From an uncultured Clostridia bacterium (lineage in GTDB: Bacteria; Bacillota; Clostridia; Oscillospirales; Ruminococcaceae), in contig CAMEQX010000081.1 in assembly GCA_945933905.1 (NCBI GenBank), positions 1 through 6,312 on the forward strand: a stretch of DNA of 6,312 nt. The letters run 5' to 3'. Positions 1-5,643 of this stretch are shown piece after piece. The notes under the pieces were generated by a model that was not told the DNA's origin, made no database searches, and saw only the letters and a program-made list of their open reading frames with translations. How positions within the stretch are numbered: the first letter of the stretch is position 1; each line of letters starts with the position of its first letter. The position numbers and the translations under genes were made by a program.

Positions 1-320
1 AACCCGCCCTTTGCCAGCACAGCAAGCGAAAGACTTCCGCCGAGCTTGTTTGCCGAATAAGAATAGTTCGTCTTCGGGAAGTTTATCTCAATGTACATCT
101 TCTTCTCGGCAGCTTGCTGGTTGATAATCTCGAAAACGCTCTCGCTGGTCCAATTCGCGCGGATTTTTACAAAGGTTTCCTCTATTTCATAGGTTTTCAT
201 CCAGCTGTAAAAACTTGGAAACAGCGCTATCAGAAAAACGTAGGTAAACGCGAGAATTGCCATAACGACAATCTCAAAGCGAAGCCATACGCGTACTTTA
301 ATACTGCGGAAAAAACTCAT
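1..320 (-). CDS. Sensor histidine kinase, N-terminal part only (cut by window edge)
   Basis: The ATG at 320-318 follows the stop of the response-regulator gene after a single base (TGA, G, ATG), so the two are almost certainly co-transcribed and translationally coupled. The visible 106 residues begin MSFFRSIKVRVWLRFEIVV. They contain one hydrophobic segment at about residues 16-38 (VVMAILAFTYVFLIALF), preceded by Arg/Lys-rich residues, as expected for a first transmembrane helix with a cytoplasmic N-terminus. The remainder (about 40-106) is polar and would be the start of an extracytoplasmic sensor region. No HAMP, DHp or ATPase domain is visible because the gene continues past base 1. The kinase assignment is inferred mainly from position behind an OmpR-type regulator plus the helix-then-sensor layout; another membrane protein is possible but less likely. 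The sensed signal cannot be inferred. Confidence 0.8.
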   Translation of the reverse strand, partial: MSFFRSIKVRVWLRFEIVVMAILAFTYVFLIALFPSFYSWMKTYEIEETFVKIRANWTSESVFEIINQQAAEKKMYIEINFPKTNYSYSANKLGGSLSLAVLAKGG

Positions 321-321
321 C

Positions 322-1002
322 TCACGCCTCAAATTTATATCCCAAGCCGCGAAGCGTTACTATAAACTTGCGGTATGGACCAAGATTATTTCTCAGCATT
401 TTTATGTGCGTATCAATCGTTCTGTCATCGCCGAAAAAGTCATAGCCCCAGACTTCCTCAAGCAGCTTGTTTCTTGTAAGAGCGATATTCTTGTTTCTCA
501 CAAGATAAAACAGCAAGTCGTATTCCTTCGGAGTGAGATTTGCCTTTTCCCCGTCAATGAAAACATCGCGTGAAACAAAGTTTATCTCAAGTCCCTCAAA
601 CTTCTCAACATCGGAGGCTGCCGGAGCGGAGGCAGCAGACGCGGCGTTTCTTTTAACAATCGCGTTTACTCTTGCCATAACCTCTTTCGGTGAAAACGGC
701 TTTACAACATAATCGTCAATTCCCAGCTCAAACCCGAACAGCTTGTCGTATTCTTCACCGCGCGCCGAAAGCATAAGTACGGGAGTCTGCTTGAATTTGC
801 GGATTTCCTTGCACGCGAGATAACCGTCAAGACGCGGCATCATTATGTCCATTATGATTATATCGTAATCATTTTCCTTTGCTTTTTCGACAGCTTCCAT
901 TCCGTCGCAAGCCTCGTCAACCTCGTGTCCTTCAAATTCCGCATATTCACGAATTACCTCGCGGATATTTTCTTCGTCGTCAACAACAAGAATTTTATAC
1001 AT
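322..1002 (-). CDS. OmpR/PhoB-family two-component response regulator
   Basis: This 226-residue protein has the usual OmpR-family length. The receiver domain (about 2-118) shows the acidic pocket D8-D9, the phospho-acceptor D52 in IIIMDIMMPRLDG, S79 at the switch position and the invariant K101 in VVKPF. An Ala/Ser-rich linker (about 119-131) leads to a winged-helix DNA-binding domain (about 135-226) with typical LTPKEYDLLFYLVRN and ending RGLGYKFEA. It should bind promoter DNA in the cytoplasm once phosphorylated by the kinase encoded one base downstream. I chose the ATG at 1002 because it directly begins the receiver fold (MYKILVVDDEEN) and has GGAGG six bases upstream. An in-frame ATG at 1053 would add 17 residues encoded across part of the terminator hairpin and is unlikely. 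Subfamily and regulon are not determinable; I give no gene symbol. Confidence 0.95.
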   Translation of the reverse strand: MYKILVVDDEENIREVIREYAEFEGHEVDEACDGMEAVEKAKENDYDIIIMDIMMPRLDGYLACKEIRKFKQTPVLMLSARGEEYDKLFGFELGIDDYVVKPFSPKEVMARVNAIVKRNAASAASAPAASDVEKFEGLEINFVSRDVFIDGEKANLTPKEYDLLFYLVRNKNIALTRNKLLEEVWGYDFFGDDRTIDTHIKMLRNNLGPYRKFIVTLRGLGYKFEA

Positions 1003-1008
1003 ATAAAA

Positions 1009-1013
1009 CCTCC
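1009..1013 (-). promoter_or_regulatory. Ribosome binding site that fixes the response-regulator start
   Basis: GGAGG on the minus strand lies six bases before the ATG at 1002. It decides between this start and the in-frame upstream ATG at 1053, which lies just before the 3' arm of a terminator hairpin. Confidence 0.85.
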
Positions 1014-1034
1014 AAATCCTGTCAACAATGCTGT

Positions 1035-1071
1035 AAAAAACGGGCGTTCTCAAATTTTATCAAGAACGCCC
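1035..1071 (-). terminator. Strong intrinsic terminator in front of the response-regulator gene
   Basis: Read on the minus strand, a perfect 9-bp stem (GGGCGTTCT at 1071-1063 with AGAACGCCC at 1050-1042) encloses a 12-base loop and is followed by G and six T (1041-1035). Stem GC content and the T-run are textbook for Rho-independent termination. It may end the upstream tyrA-to-kinase operon, whose last stop is at 1207, about 136 bases earlier. Its odd placement, only 21 bases before the GGAGG of the regulator and with no good promoter in between, also allows an attenuator role. Confidence 0.85.
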
Positions 1072-1099
1072 CAAGCTAAACAAACACAATGAGGAAATT

Positions 1100-1186
1100 A
1101 TGAACATTGCCATCGAACAGCCGCTTCGGTTGTCCGACAATATAATTATAACTTACAAATATGAAAATGAGGTGAAAAAAAGCTGA
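1100..1186 (+). CDS. Possible 28-residue small ORF, opposite strand
   Basis: ATG at 1100 is preceded by GAGGAAATT, so a GAGG lies five bases upstream. The frame runs 28 codons to TGA at 1184-1186. The peptide starts MNIAIEQPLRLSDN, continues with IIITYKYENEV and ends KKS; it is polar with no transmembrane segment or signal peptide. It sits in an otherwise gene-free gap and is the only plus-strand ORF here not lying over a larger minus-strand gene. No convincing plus-strand promoter was seen upstream, and a frame of this length can arise by chance, so I rate it low. I recognise no family. Confidence 0.18.
   Translation: MNIAIEQPLRLSDNIIITYKYENEVKKS
1145..1150 (-). promoter_or_regulatory. Candidate -10 box for the response-regulator/kinase pair
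   Basis: A perfect TATAAT is read on the minus strand at 1150-1145, after TTTGTAAGT. At 17-base spacing the hexamer is ACCTCA, a very poor -35, and there is no TGn extension. If active, this would be a weak or activator-dependent promoter with an untranslated leader of roughly 135 bases that contains the terminator at 1071-1035. The box is part of the palindrome TATAATTATA, so it also reads as a -10 on the other strand. Confidence 0.35.
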
Positions 1187-1205
1187 ATGTTTTGTAAACC
1201 GAGCT
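1175..1205 (-). terminator. Weak possible terminator just after the kinase-like gene
   Basis: Immediately after the TAA at 1207, the minus strand can fold AGCT (1205-1202) with AGCT (1184-1181), with an inner GTTT/AAAC pairing and a 3-base loop, followed by a T-run covering 1181-1175. The stem is short and interrupted by an internal loop, so termination here would be inefficient. The stronger hairpin at 1071-1035 may be the real operon end. Confidence 0.25.
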
Positions 1206-1206
1206 G

Positions 1207-2262
1207 TTAATTTTCGCCAAAAAAGTCAACAACCTCAAACATCTTCAAATCAACAATATCCGGAATTCCCGTATCGTAGTAAACATACTCGCTCTGTTCG
1301 AGAACAAGTTCGCTGTTTTTCTCATTCACGATTATCGGCAGTTTCAGAGTGACGGTCATTGTGCCGTTGTTCTCCTTCATCTCAAACGAACCGCCCGTTT
1401 CCTCGGCAAACCGCTTTATAATCGGAATTCCGCAGCCTATTCTCTGGCACGAGAAATTCAAATCGGGCTCGCTCTCCCCTTCTTCAGCGCGAACTTTACA
1501 CTTGTTTGTAACTTGTAAAATCGCGTAGGGAATGTCGGTGAACATTGACCGAGAAAGCGTTACCGTTGGGCAGCAATCCACGGGAGAATACAAAAGCGCG
1601 TTCTGCAAGGCGTTTATCAGAGCTGTTACGCAGTGACGCTGATTTGCCTTGATGAAATAATCGTTCTTGTCCGCGAAAAACTCAATTCGTCTGCCGCAGT
1701 TTTCAAGCGTTTCATTACACCGATTGACGATACCCTCAACCAGCGCATAGGTGTCGATTTTCTTGTAAGTTACCTTGGGATAGAACATATTCGCGTATTC
1801 AAAAATGTTCTTCCCCACCGCATTGAGAAACATTGTGCTTCTCTGAATATCGGAGAGCTGCTTTATATCGTCAAACCGCCCCTCGATTTCAAGCTTTTTC
1901 TTCAGAGTTGAAAAAGAACCCCACATAACCGCGATATTATGCTCAAAGCTATTGATAAACGGGAGAATTTTCTCGTAGATATCGGTTTTGTCCGCCATAT
2001 CCAGCAAATCTTCCGTGCTGAAAAGCTCGCAAAGGAGCATTTCCCCGTGAACCGAAACTCTTGAGCAATACTGCTTTCCGTTGATAACCACAAGCATATT
2101 TTTTCCTGCTTTTAGCTTATCAATATCGCTCTCGGTTATAACCCGAGACATTGATTTTGAGTTCACAAGGCTTTTGTTGTTGCAGTAAATTATATTCCAA
2201 TTCTTGTCAAACAAAATGACAGGATTTTTAAAGCCGCTGCAAAATTCAACGATGCTGTCCAA
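1207..2262 (-). CDS. Soluble histidine-kinase-like protein with degenerate motifs
   Basis: This 351-residue protein has no transmembrane segment or signal peptide. Residues about 8-80 look like a PAS-type sensor (FKNPVILFDKNWNIIYCNN). Residues about 95-190 are helical and resemble a DHp dimerisation domain, with a possible but atypical H108 (NSFEHNIAVM). Residues about 205-310 resemble a HATPase_c domain: a good N-box (LINALQNALLYSP, N217 and N221) and a final GGSFEMKENNGTMTVTLKLP. The DxGxG motif is not recognisable (VTNKC at about 251-255 sits where it should be), and the usual GTGLGL lid reads GCGIPI (276-281). A non-homologous tail follows (311-351). It could be an atypical kinase, an anti-sigma-like ATPase or a pseudokinase. 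It is the last gene of the tyrA cluster. The start is TTG with a near-perfect Shine-Dalgarno; the next Met is residue 38, which would cut the PAS fold. Confidence 0.8.
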   Translation of the reverse strand: MDSIVEFCSGFKNPVILFDKNWNIIYCNNKSLVNSKSMSRVITESDIDKLKAGKNMLVVINGKQYCSRVSVHGEMLLCELFSTEDLLDMADKTDIYEKILPFINSFEHNIAVMWGSFSTLKKKLEIEGRFDDIKQLSDIQRSTMFLNAVGKNIFEYANMFYPKVTYKKIDTYALVEGIVNRCNETLENCGRRIEFFADKNDYFIKANQRHCVTALINALQNALLYSPVDCCPTVTLSRSMFTDIPYAILQVTNKCKVRAEEGESEPDLNFSCQRIGCGIPIIKRFAEETGGSFEMKENNGTMTVTLKLPIIVNEKNSELVLEQSEYVYYDTGIPDIVDLKMFEVVDFFGEN

Positions 2263-2266
2263 AAGG

Positions 2267-2276
2267 TCACCGCCTT
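2267..2276 (-). promoter_or_regulatory. Shine-Dalgarno overlapping the pepF stop; supports a TTG start
   Basis: AAGGCGGTGA (2276-2267) differs from AAGGAGGTGA at one base and lies four bases before TTG at 2262-2260 (seven from the GGCGG core). Its first two bases are the last two of the pepF TAA at 2277-2275. No ATG or GTG exists in frame between that stop and the TTG, so this site decides the start of the kinase-like gene and suggests translational coupling. Confidence 0.75.
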
Positions 2277-4074
2277 AATCTTCAAGTAATTCTTCCATTT
2301 CATCAAGCAGCTTTGAGAAAAGCCGAAGCGCATTCTCAACAGCCGACTTTGACGTCATATCAACACCCGCGCCCTTCAGCAGCGAAATCGGGTCCTTTGA
2401 ACAGCCGCCGCTCAGGAAGCTGATATAATCGCGAACCGCCGCTTCACCTTCGCTGAGAATTTTCTGCGAAAGCGCGATTGCCGCGGAAAAGCCCGTCGCG
2501 TACTGATAGACGTAGTAATCGTTGTAGAAATGCGGAATTCTCGCCCATTCCATATCAAGCTCTTTGTCAACGACCAAATCCTCGCCGTAATAATCGACAT
2601 TCAGCTTGTGATAAATTTCACAGAGATAATCGGCTGTAAGGCTCTCGCCGCGCTCGGCTTTTTCGTTTATCATCAGCTCAAATTCCGCGAACATTGTCTG
2701 ACGATAAAGCGTTGTGCGGAATTGTTCAAGGAAATAGTTTACGAGATATGCACGACGTTTTTTGTCCGTGCAGTTCTTCAAAAGGTGCTGCATAAGCAGA
2801 CTTTCATTGCACGTTGACGCAACCTCGGCAACAAAAATCACATAATCCGAGTAAGCAACGGGCTGATTTTTGTTGGACAGGTAGGAATGGATTGCGTGTC
2901 CCATTTCGTGAGCCAGCGTGAACTCGCAGTTGAGCGTGTCCTTGTGGTTCAGCAGAATAAACGGATGAACGCGGCATCCCGCCGAATAACCGCCGCTGCG
3001 CTTGCCCTCGTTTTCATAAACGTCAATCCAGCGCTCGTCAATTCCCTTCTTGAAAATCGCGCGATACTCCTCACCCATCGGCGCCAGCGACTCGTAAACC
3101 TCGGCTTTTGCCTGCTCGAAGTCAATTTTATCGTCAACGCCGCTAACAATCGGCACATACAAATCATACGGGTGCAGCTCGGACAATCCGAGCGCTTTTT
3201 TGCGGATTTTCACATAGCGGTGCATCAAATCCAAGTTCTCGTGAACCGCCTCGATAAGCCGATGATAAACCGCGGTATCAACCTCGTTTCTCGACAAAGC
3301 CGCGTCAAGAGTTGATTTGTACTTCTTCGCACGCGCGTGGAAAATCAGCGCCTTAATCTGCCCCGAAAGCATCGCCGCAGAGGTGTTTTTGAAGCTCTCA
3401 TAGGTGTGATAAAGCCCGTCAAAAGCGGATTTGCGGAGCGTTCTGTCCTCGCTTCTCATAAGCGGGATAAAGCTCTCGTGCGTTATCTGAAAGGATTTTC
3501 CGTCTTTATCAAGCGCGTCGGGGAATTTCAAATCCGCGTCGTTGAACATCGAGAAAATGGTGTCGCGAGAATTTACAATTTCACCCGTGAGCGCGATGAT
3601 TTTCTCCTCGTTTTCCGAGAGAACGTGCTCGCGCTGAACGCGAATTTTATCCAGCGCGCGACGGTAAAGCTCCAAATCGGGACAATCCGCGTAGAATTTC
3701 TCCAGCGTTTCATCGCTGATTGAAAGCAGCTCCGGTGTGACAAACGCCGCCGCGCCGCTTATCTCCACCATCAGAATATCCAGTCTGTTCGCCATATCCT
3801 GATACTTGGAAACGCGCGTATCTTCGTCGCGCTTGCACAACGCGTAGTAAATCAAGCTGTCGAAAAGAACGGTCAGCTCATCGTCCAAGCGAAAATATTC
3901 CAGCAGCTTCTCGGCGCTCTCGGAGAGCTTTCCCTTGAACGAAGCGATTTTTTCCGCATAAGACTGCGCTTTTTTGTAATCGGCTTCCCACAAATCATCG
4001 CTGGCGTAAATCTCCTCAACCGACCATTTGTATTGCGAGGAAATTTCCGAACGCTCGGGTACTCTTTCAGACAT
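2275..4074 (-). CDS. pepF: Oligoendopeptidase F (M3 family zinc metallopeptidase)
   Basis: The 599-residue length is normal for PepF. The zinc site is HEMGH at 389-393 with E390 catalytic, and the third ligand is E417 in FVAEVASTCNE, the standard M3 spacing. Other family marks are GGYSAGCRVHPFILLNH (361-377) before the site and the substrate-binding segment IPHFYNDYYVYQYATGFS (513-530) near the C-terminus. Residues about 1-200 are the helical N-terminal lobe typical of the M3B group. There is no signal peptide, so it should cleave short peptides in the cytoplasm, contributing to peptide use or turnover. The ATG at 4074 has AGGAG seven bases upstream, and that Shine-Dalgarno overlaps the TAG of the preceding membrane-protein gene. 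The frame is intact with all catalytic residues present, so it is expected to be active. Confidence 0.97.
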   Translation of the reverse strand: MSERVPERSEISSQYKWSVEEIYASDDLWEADYKKAQSYAEKIASFKGKLSESAEKLLEYFRLDDELTVLFDSLIYYALCKRDEDTRVSKYQDMANRLDILMVEISGAAAFVTPELLSISDETLEKFYADCPDLELYRRALDKIRVQREHVLSENEEKIIALTGEIVNSRDTIFSMFNDADLKFPDALDKDGKSFQITHESFIPLMRSEDRTLRKSAFDGLYHTYESFKNTSAAMLSGQIKALIFHARAKKYKSTLDAALSRNEVDTAVYHRLIEAVHENLDLMHRYVKIRKKALGLSELHPYDLYVPIVSGVDDKIDFEQAKAEVYESLAPMGEEYRAIFKKGIDERWIDVYENEGKRSGGYSAGCRVHPFILLNHKDTLNCEFTLAHEMGHAIHSYLSNKNQPVAYSDYVIFVAEVASTCNESLLMQHLLKNCTDKKRRAYLVNYFLEQFRTTLYRQTMFAEFELMINEKAERGESLTADYLCEIYHKLNVDYYGEDLVVDKELDMEWARIPHFYNDYYVYQYATGFSAAIALSQKILSEGEAAVRDYISFLSGGCSKDPISLLKGAGVDMTSKSAVENALRLFSKLLDEMEELLED

Positions 4075-4084
4075 AGTTTTTCTC

Positions 4085-4642
4085 CTATTTCATTCTTTTT
4101 TGAATTTTTGGAACGAGAATTTTCTCGTAAAACGGCTTAAACAAGCCAAGAAAAATATCGTAAATCACAAACGCCACCGCGCCAAGTCCCAGCAAAAACA
4201 GCGAGGTGAATTTGCCGAATTCATTCATTTCATCAAAAAGGTGCGTCATTCCGAAAAGATAAATCAACAGCATATAACAGCCAACCGCCGCAGCCGTGTA
4301 AATTGACAGCTTCACCAGCCACCTCAGCGGCTTGATTTTGATTTTTTGTAGAAATTCGCGCAGTATCGGGTAATATCCGAGCAAAAACAAAAACATCATA
4401 GCCGCTTCATAGTTTGACGTGATAAGCATACATAAAATACCAACGGCGATATAGCTCACGACGCCGTGTTTTACGCCAAGCCGCTCCCTTATCACCCAAA
4501 TCAGTATTCCCGCAACCGCGGGTGTAAAATACTCGAAAAACGGCACAAACCCCAGCAGAAACATCAGTGCCAGAGCCAGTCCGCACATTATACCGCAAAG
4601 CGAAACGATATAGCCGATATGCAGATTTCTCTTGCCCGACAT
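4085..4642 (-). CDS. Six-helix integral membrane protein of unknown function
   Basis: The protein has 185 residues. Hydrophobic stretches at about 10-32, 33-52, 59-76, 78-96, 108-131 and 146-168 suggest six membrane helices. Both termini are positively charged (MSGKRNLH; KILVPKIQKRMK), consistent with both ends in the cytoplasm. Visible marks are CGIMCGLALALMFL in helix 1, FTPAVAGILIWVIRERLG around helix 2, and NYEAAMMFLFLLGYYPILREFL in helix 4 and the loop after it. Length and helix count are similar to the substrate-binding (S) subunits of ECF-type vitamin transporters, but I cannot match a specific family and propose no substrate. It lies 12 bases after tyrA and 10 before pepF. The ATG at 4642 has AAGGGG eight bases upstream, overlapping the tyrA stop. 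I infer translation coupled to tyrA. Confidence 0.85.
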   Translation of the reverse strand: MSGKRNLHIGYIVSLCGIMCGLALALMFLLGFVPFFEYFTPAVAGILIWVIRERLGVKHGVVSYIAVGILCMLITSNYEAAMMFLFLLGYYPILREFLQKIKIKPLRWLVKLSIYTAAAVGCYMLLIYLFGMTHLFDEMNEFGKFTSLFLLGLGAVAFVIYDIFLGLFKPFYEKILVPKIQKRMK

Positions 4643-4654
4643 ATCAAACGCCCC

Positions 4655-5512
4655 TTATTTTCTCCGCTCCTGACCGTAAAATTCCATACTCTTTTCCTTG
4701 CGCTCACGACCAACCTTCAGCAGCTCTCTGAGCGTGTCGATATCATCATTCACCATAGCGTCGCGGTACTCCGAAAGCGAGTTTATGATGCTGTTTATCT
4801 CAAACAAAAGCGGCTCTTTGTTGCACAAAAACAACCCCGACCACATTTCCTCGTTAAGATAAGCAACTCTCGTTAAATCAAGGAAGCTGCCCGCCGAGAA
4901 GCCGTCTGCGTTGAACAGCGACGGGCTCTTTACATAAGCGTTTGATACAACGTGAGCAAGCTGCGAGGTGTAAGCGATATTTCTGTCGTGCTGCTCGGGA
5001 GTTGCCAGAACAACCTTTCCGAAATTCATACAAGCGCCGAGCGTTGACACCAAGTCAATCGCAATCTGAGGGGTGTTTTCGGTCGGCGTGATGATGAAAC
5101 TTGCCTTCCTGAACAAATCGCCATCCGAGTAATCAAAGCCCGAATGCTCCGTGCCTGCCATCGGGTGAGTTCCGATAAAGATTACGCCTCTTTCCTCGAG
5201 AACGGGCGTGCAGTTGTTCACGATATAGCTCTTGATACCGCAGATATCCATTACAATCGAGCCTTTTTTAAACCTGTCGGCGTTTTCCTTGACAAAATCA
5301 ACAATAGCCATCGGGTAAAGCGCAACGATTGTCAAGTTTGCCTCACCGAGCTTCTCAACAGAGATTTCCTCGTCGATTGCGCCCGCTGTCAGAGCCTTTT
5401 TAATCGTTTCCTTATCCGAGTCTATTCCCATAATGTGATGGAAAGTGTTTGCCTTAAGTGCCTTGCAGATTGAACCGCCTATAAGACCTAATCCTACTAC
5501 CGCTATATTCAT
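4655..5512 (-). CDS. tyrA: Prephenate dehydrogenase (TyrA), no ACT domain
   Basis: This 285-residue protein would oxidise prephenate to 4-hydroxyphenylpyruvate in tyrosine synthesis, in the cytoplasm. An N-terminal Rossmann fold shows MNIAVVGLGLIGGS with GxGxxG at 7-12, and D31 in MGIDSD, which favours NAD over NADP. Family motifs follow: GTHPMAG (114-120) with H116, PEQHDR (172-177), SQLAHVVSNAY (183-193) with H187, and GFSAGSFLDLTRVA (204-217), then the helical dimerisation domain. It ends soon after that domain, so the C-terminal ACT regulatory domain of the longer Bacillus-type enzyme (about 370 residues) is absent. Tyrosine feedback, if any, must work otherwise. ATG 5512 is chosen for its 8-base spacing from AGGAG; ATG 5518 is only two bases from it, and ATG 5533 lies upstream of the site. 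Arogenate dehydrogenase activity cannot be excluded. It is first in the cluster behind its own promoter. Confidence 0.93.
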   Translation of the reverse strand: MNIAVVGLGLIGGSICKALKANTFHHIMGIDSDKETIKKALTAGAIDEEISVEKLGEANLTIVALYPMAIVDFVKENADRFKKGSIVMDICGIKSYIVNNCTPVLEERGVIFIGTHPMAGTEHSGFDYSDGDLFRKASFIITPTENTPQIAIDLVSTLGACMNFGKVVLATPEQHDRNIAYTSQLAHVVSNAYVKSPSLFNADGFSAGSFLDLTRVAYLNEEMWSGLFLCNKEPLLFEINSIINSLSEYRDAMVNDDIDTLRELLKVGRERKEKSMEFYGQERRK

Positions 5513-5520
5513 TTGCATTT

Positions 5521-5525
5521 CTCCT
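5521..5525 (-). promoter_or_regulatory. Ribosome binding site that fixes the tyrA start
   Basis: AGGAG on the minus strand at 5525-5521 lies eight bases before ATG 5512. Two other in-frame ATGs (5518 and 5533) are too close to it or upstream of it, so it selects the start that opens directly into the Rossmann fold. Confidence 0.8.
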
Positions 5526-5529
5526 ATAT

Positions 5530-5541
5530 ACAATATATTGT
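5530..5541. repeat. 12-bp perfect palindrome over the expected tyrA transcription start
   Basis: ACAATATATTGT is its own reverse complement. It begins one base after the -10 box (5548-5543) and ends four bases before the AGGAG. This is a position where a dimeric repressor would block initiation. AT-rich palindromes of this size also arise by chance, and no second copy was noticed in the window. Confidence 0.4.
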
Positions 5542-5542
5542 T

Positions 5543-5571
5543 ATTATATCACATTTTTCTATAAAATGCAA
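5543..5571 (-). promoter_or_regulatory. Sigma-A-type promoter of the tyrA cluster, extended -10
   Basis: On the minus strand TTGCAT (5571-5566) is followed by exactly 17 bases and TATAAT (5548-5543). TGA before it gives the extended TGnTATAAT form, which compensates for a -35 matching only TTG of the consensus. Transcription would begin near 5536, giving a leader of about 24 bases. It lies between the fba terminator and tyrA, the only gap at the head of the four-gene cluster. Confidence 0.8.
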
Positions 5572-5592
5572 GAGCTTTTTGTTAATAACTGC

Positions 5593-5626
5593 CAAAAAAT
5601 AAAAGGGACGCCGAAACGCCCCTTTT
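5593..5626 (-). terminator. Intrinsic terminator of fba
   Basis: On the minus strand, 18 bases after the aldolase stop, an 11-bp stem (AAAAGGGGCGT with GCGTCCCTTTT, two G-T pairs) closes a TTCG tetraloop at 5626-5601. ATTTTTTG (5600-5593) follows. It insulates tyrA from fba transcription. The A-run on the other arm could also make it work weakly on the plus strand, but no plus-strand gene needs it. Confidence 0.92.
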
Positions 5627-5643
5627 TATCGATTTTGTGAGAA

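Noticed and set aside
601..660. GC-rich Ala/Ser codon run in the response regulator, considered as a repeat or slippage site
   Set aside because: Codons are mixed rather than a simple repeat and the frame is intact; it is an ordinary interdomain linker.
1003..1053. Upstream extension of the response regulator to the ATG at 1053
   Set aside because: It would add 17 residues before the receiver fold, partly encoded by a terminator stem, while GGAGG with ideal spacing marks ATG 1002.
2887..3315. 142-codon open frame on the plus strand inside pepF
   Set aside because: It lies wholly antisense to a gene with an intact catalytic motif and strong family similarity. The translation has no recognisable domain, and long antisense frames are common opposite such coding sequence.
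3337..3723. 128-codon plus-strand frame inside pepF
   Set aside because: Same reasoning: antisense to real coding sequence, no promoter or family resemblance.
4466..4876. 136-codon plus-strand frame across the membrane-gene/tyrA junction
   Set aside because: It is antisense to two supported genes, has no ribosome binding site of note and reads as low-information basic sequence.
4646..5624. Shared 11-mer AAGGGGCGTTT in the fba terminator and at the membrane-gene ribosome site
   Set aside because: A few 11-base matches are expected by chance in a window this size, and the two copies have clearly different roles.
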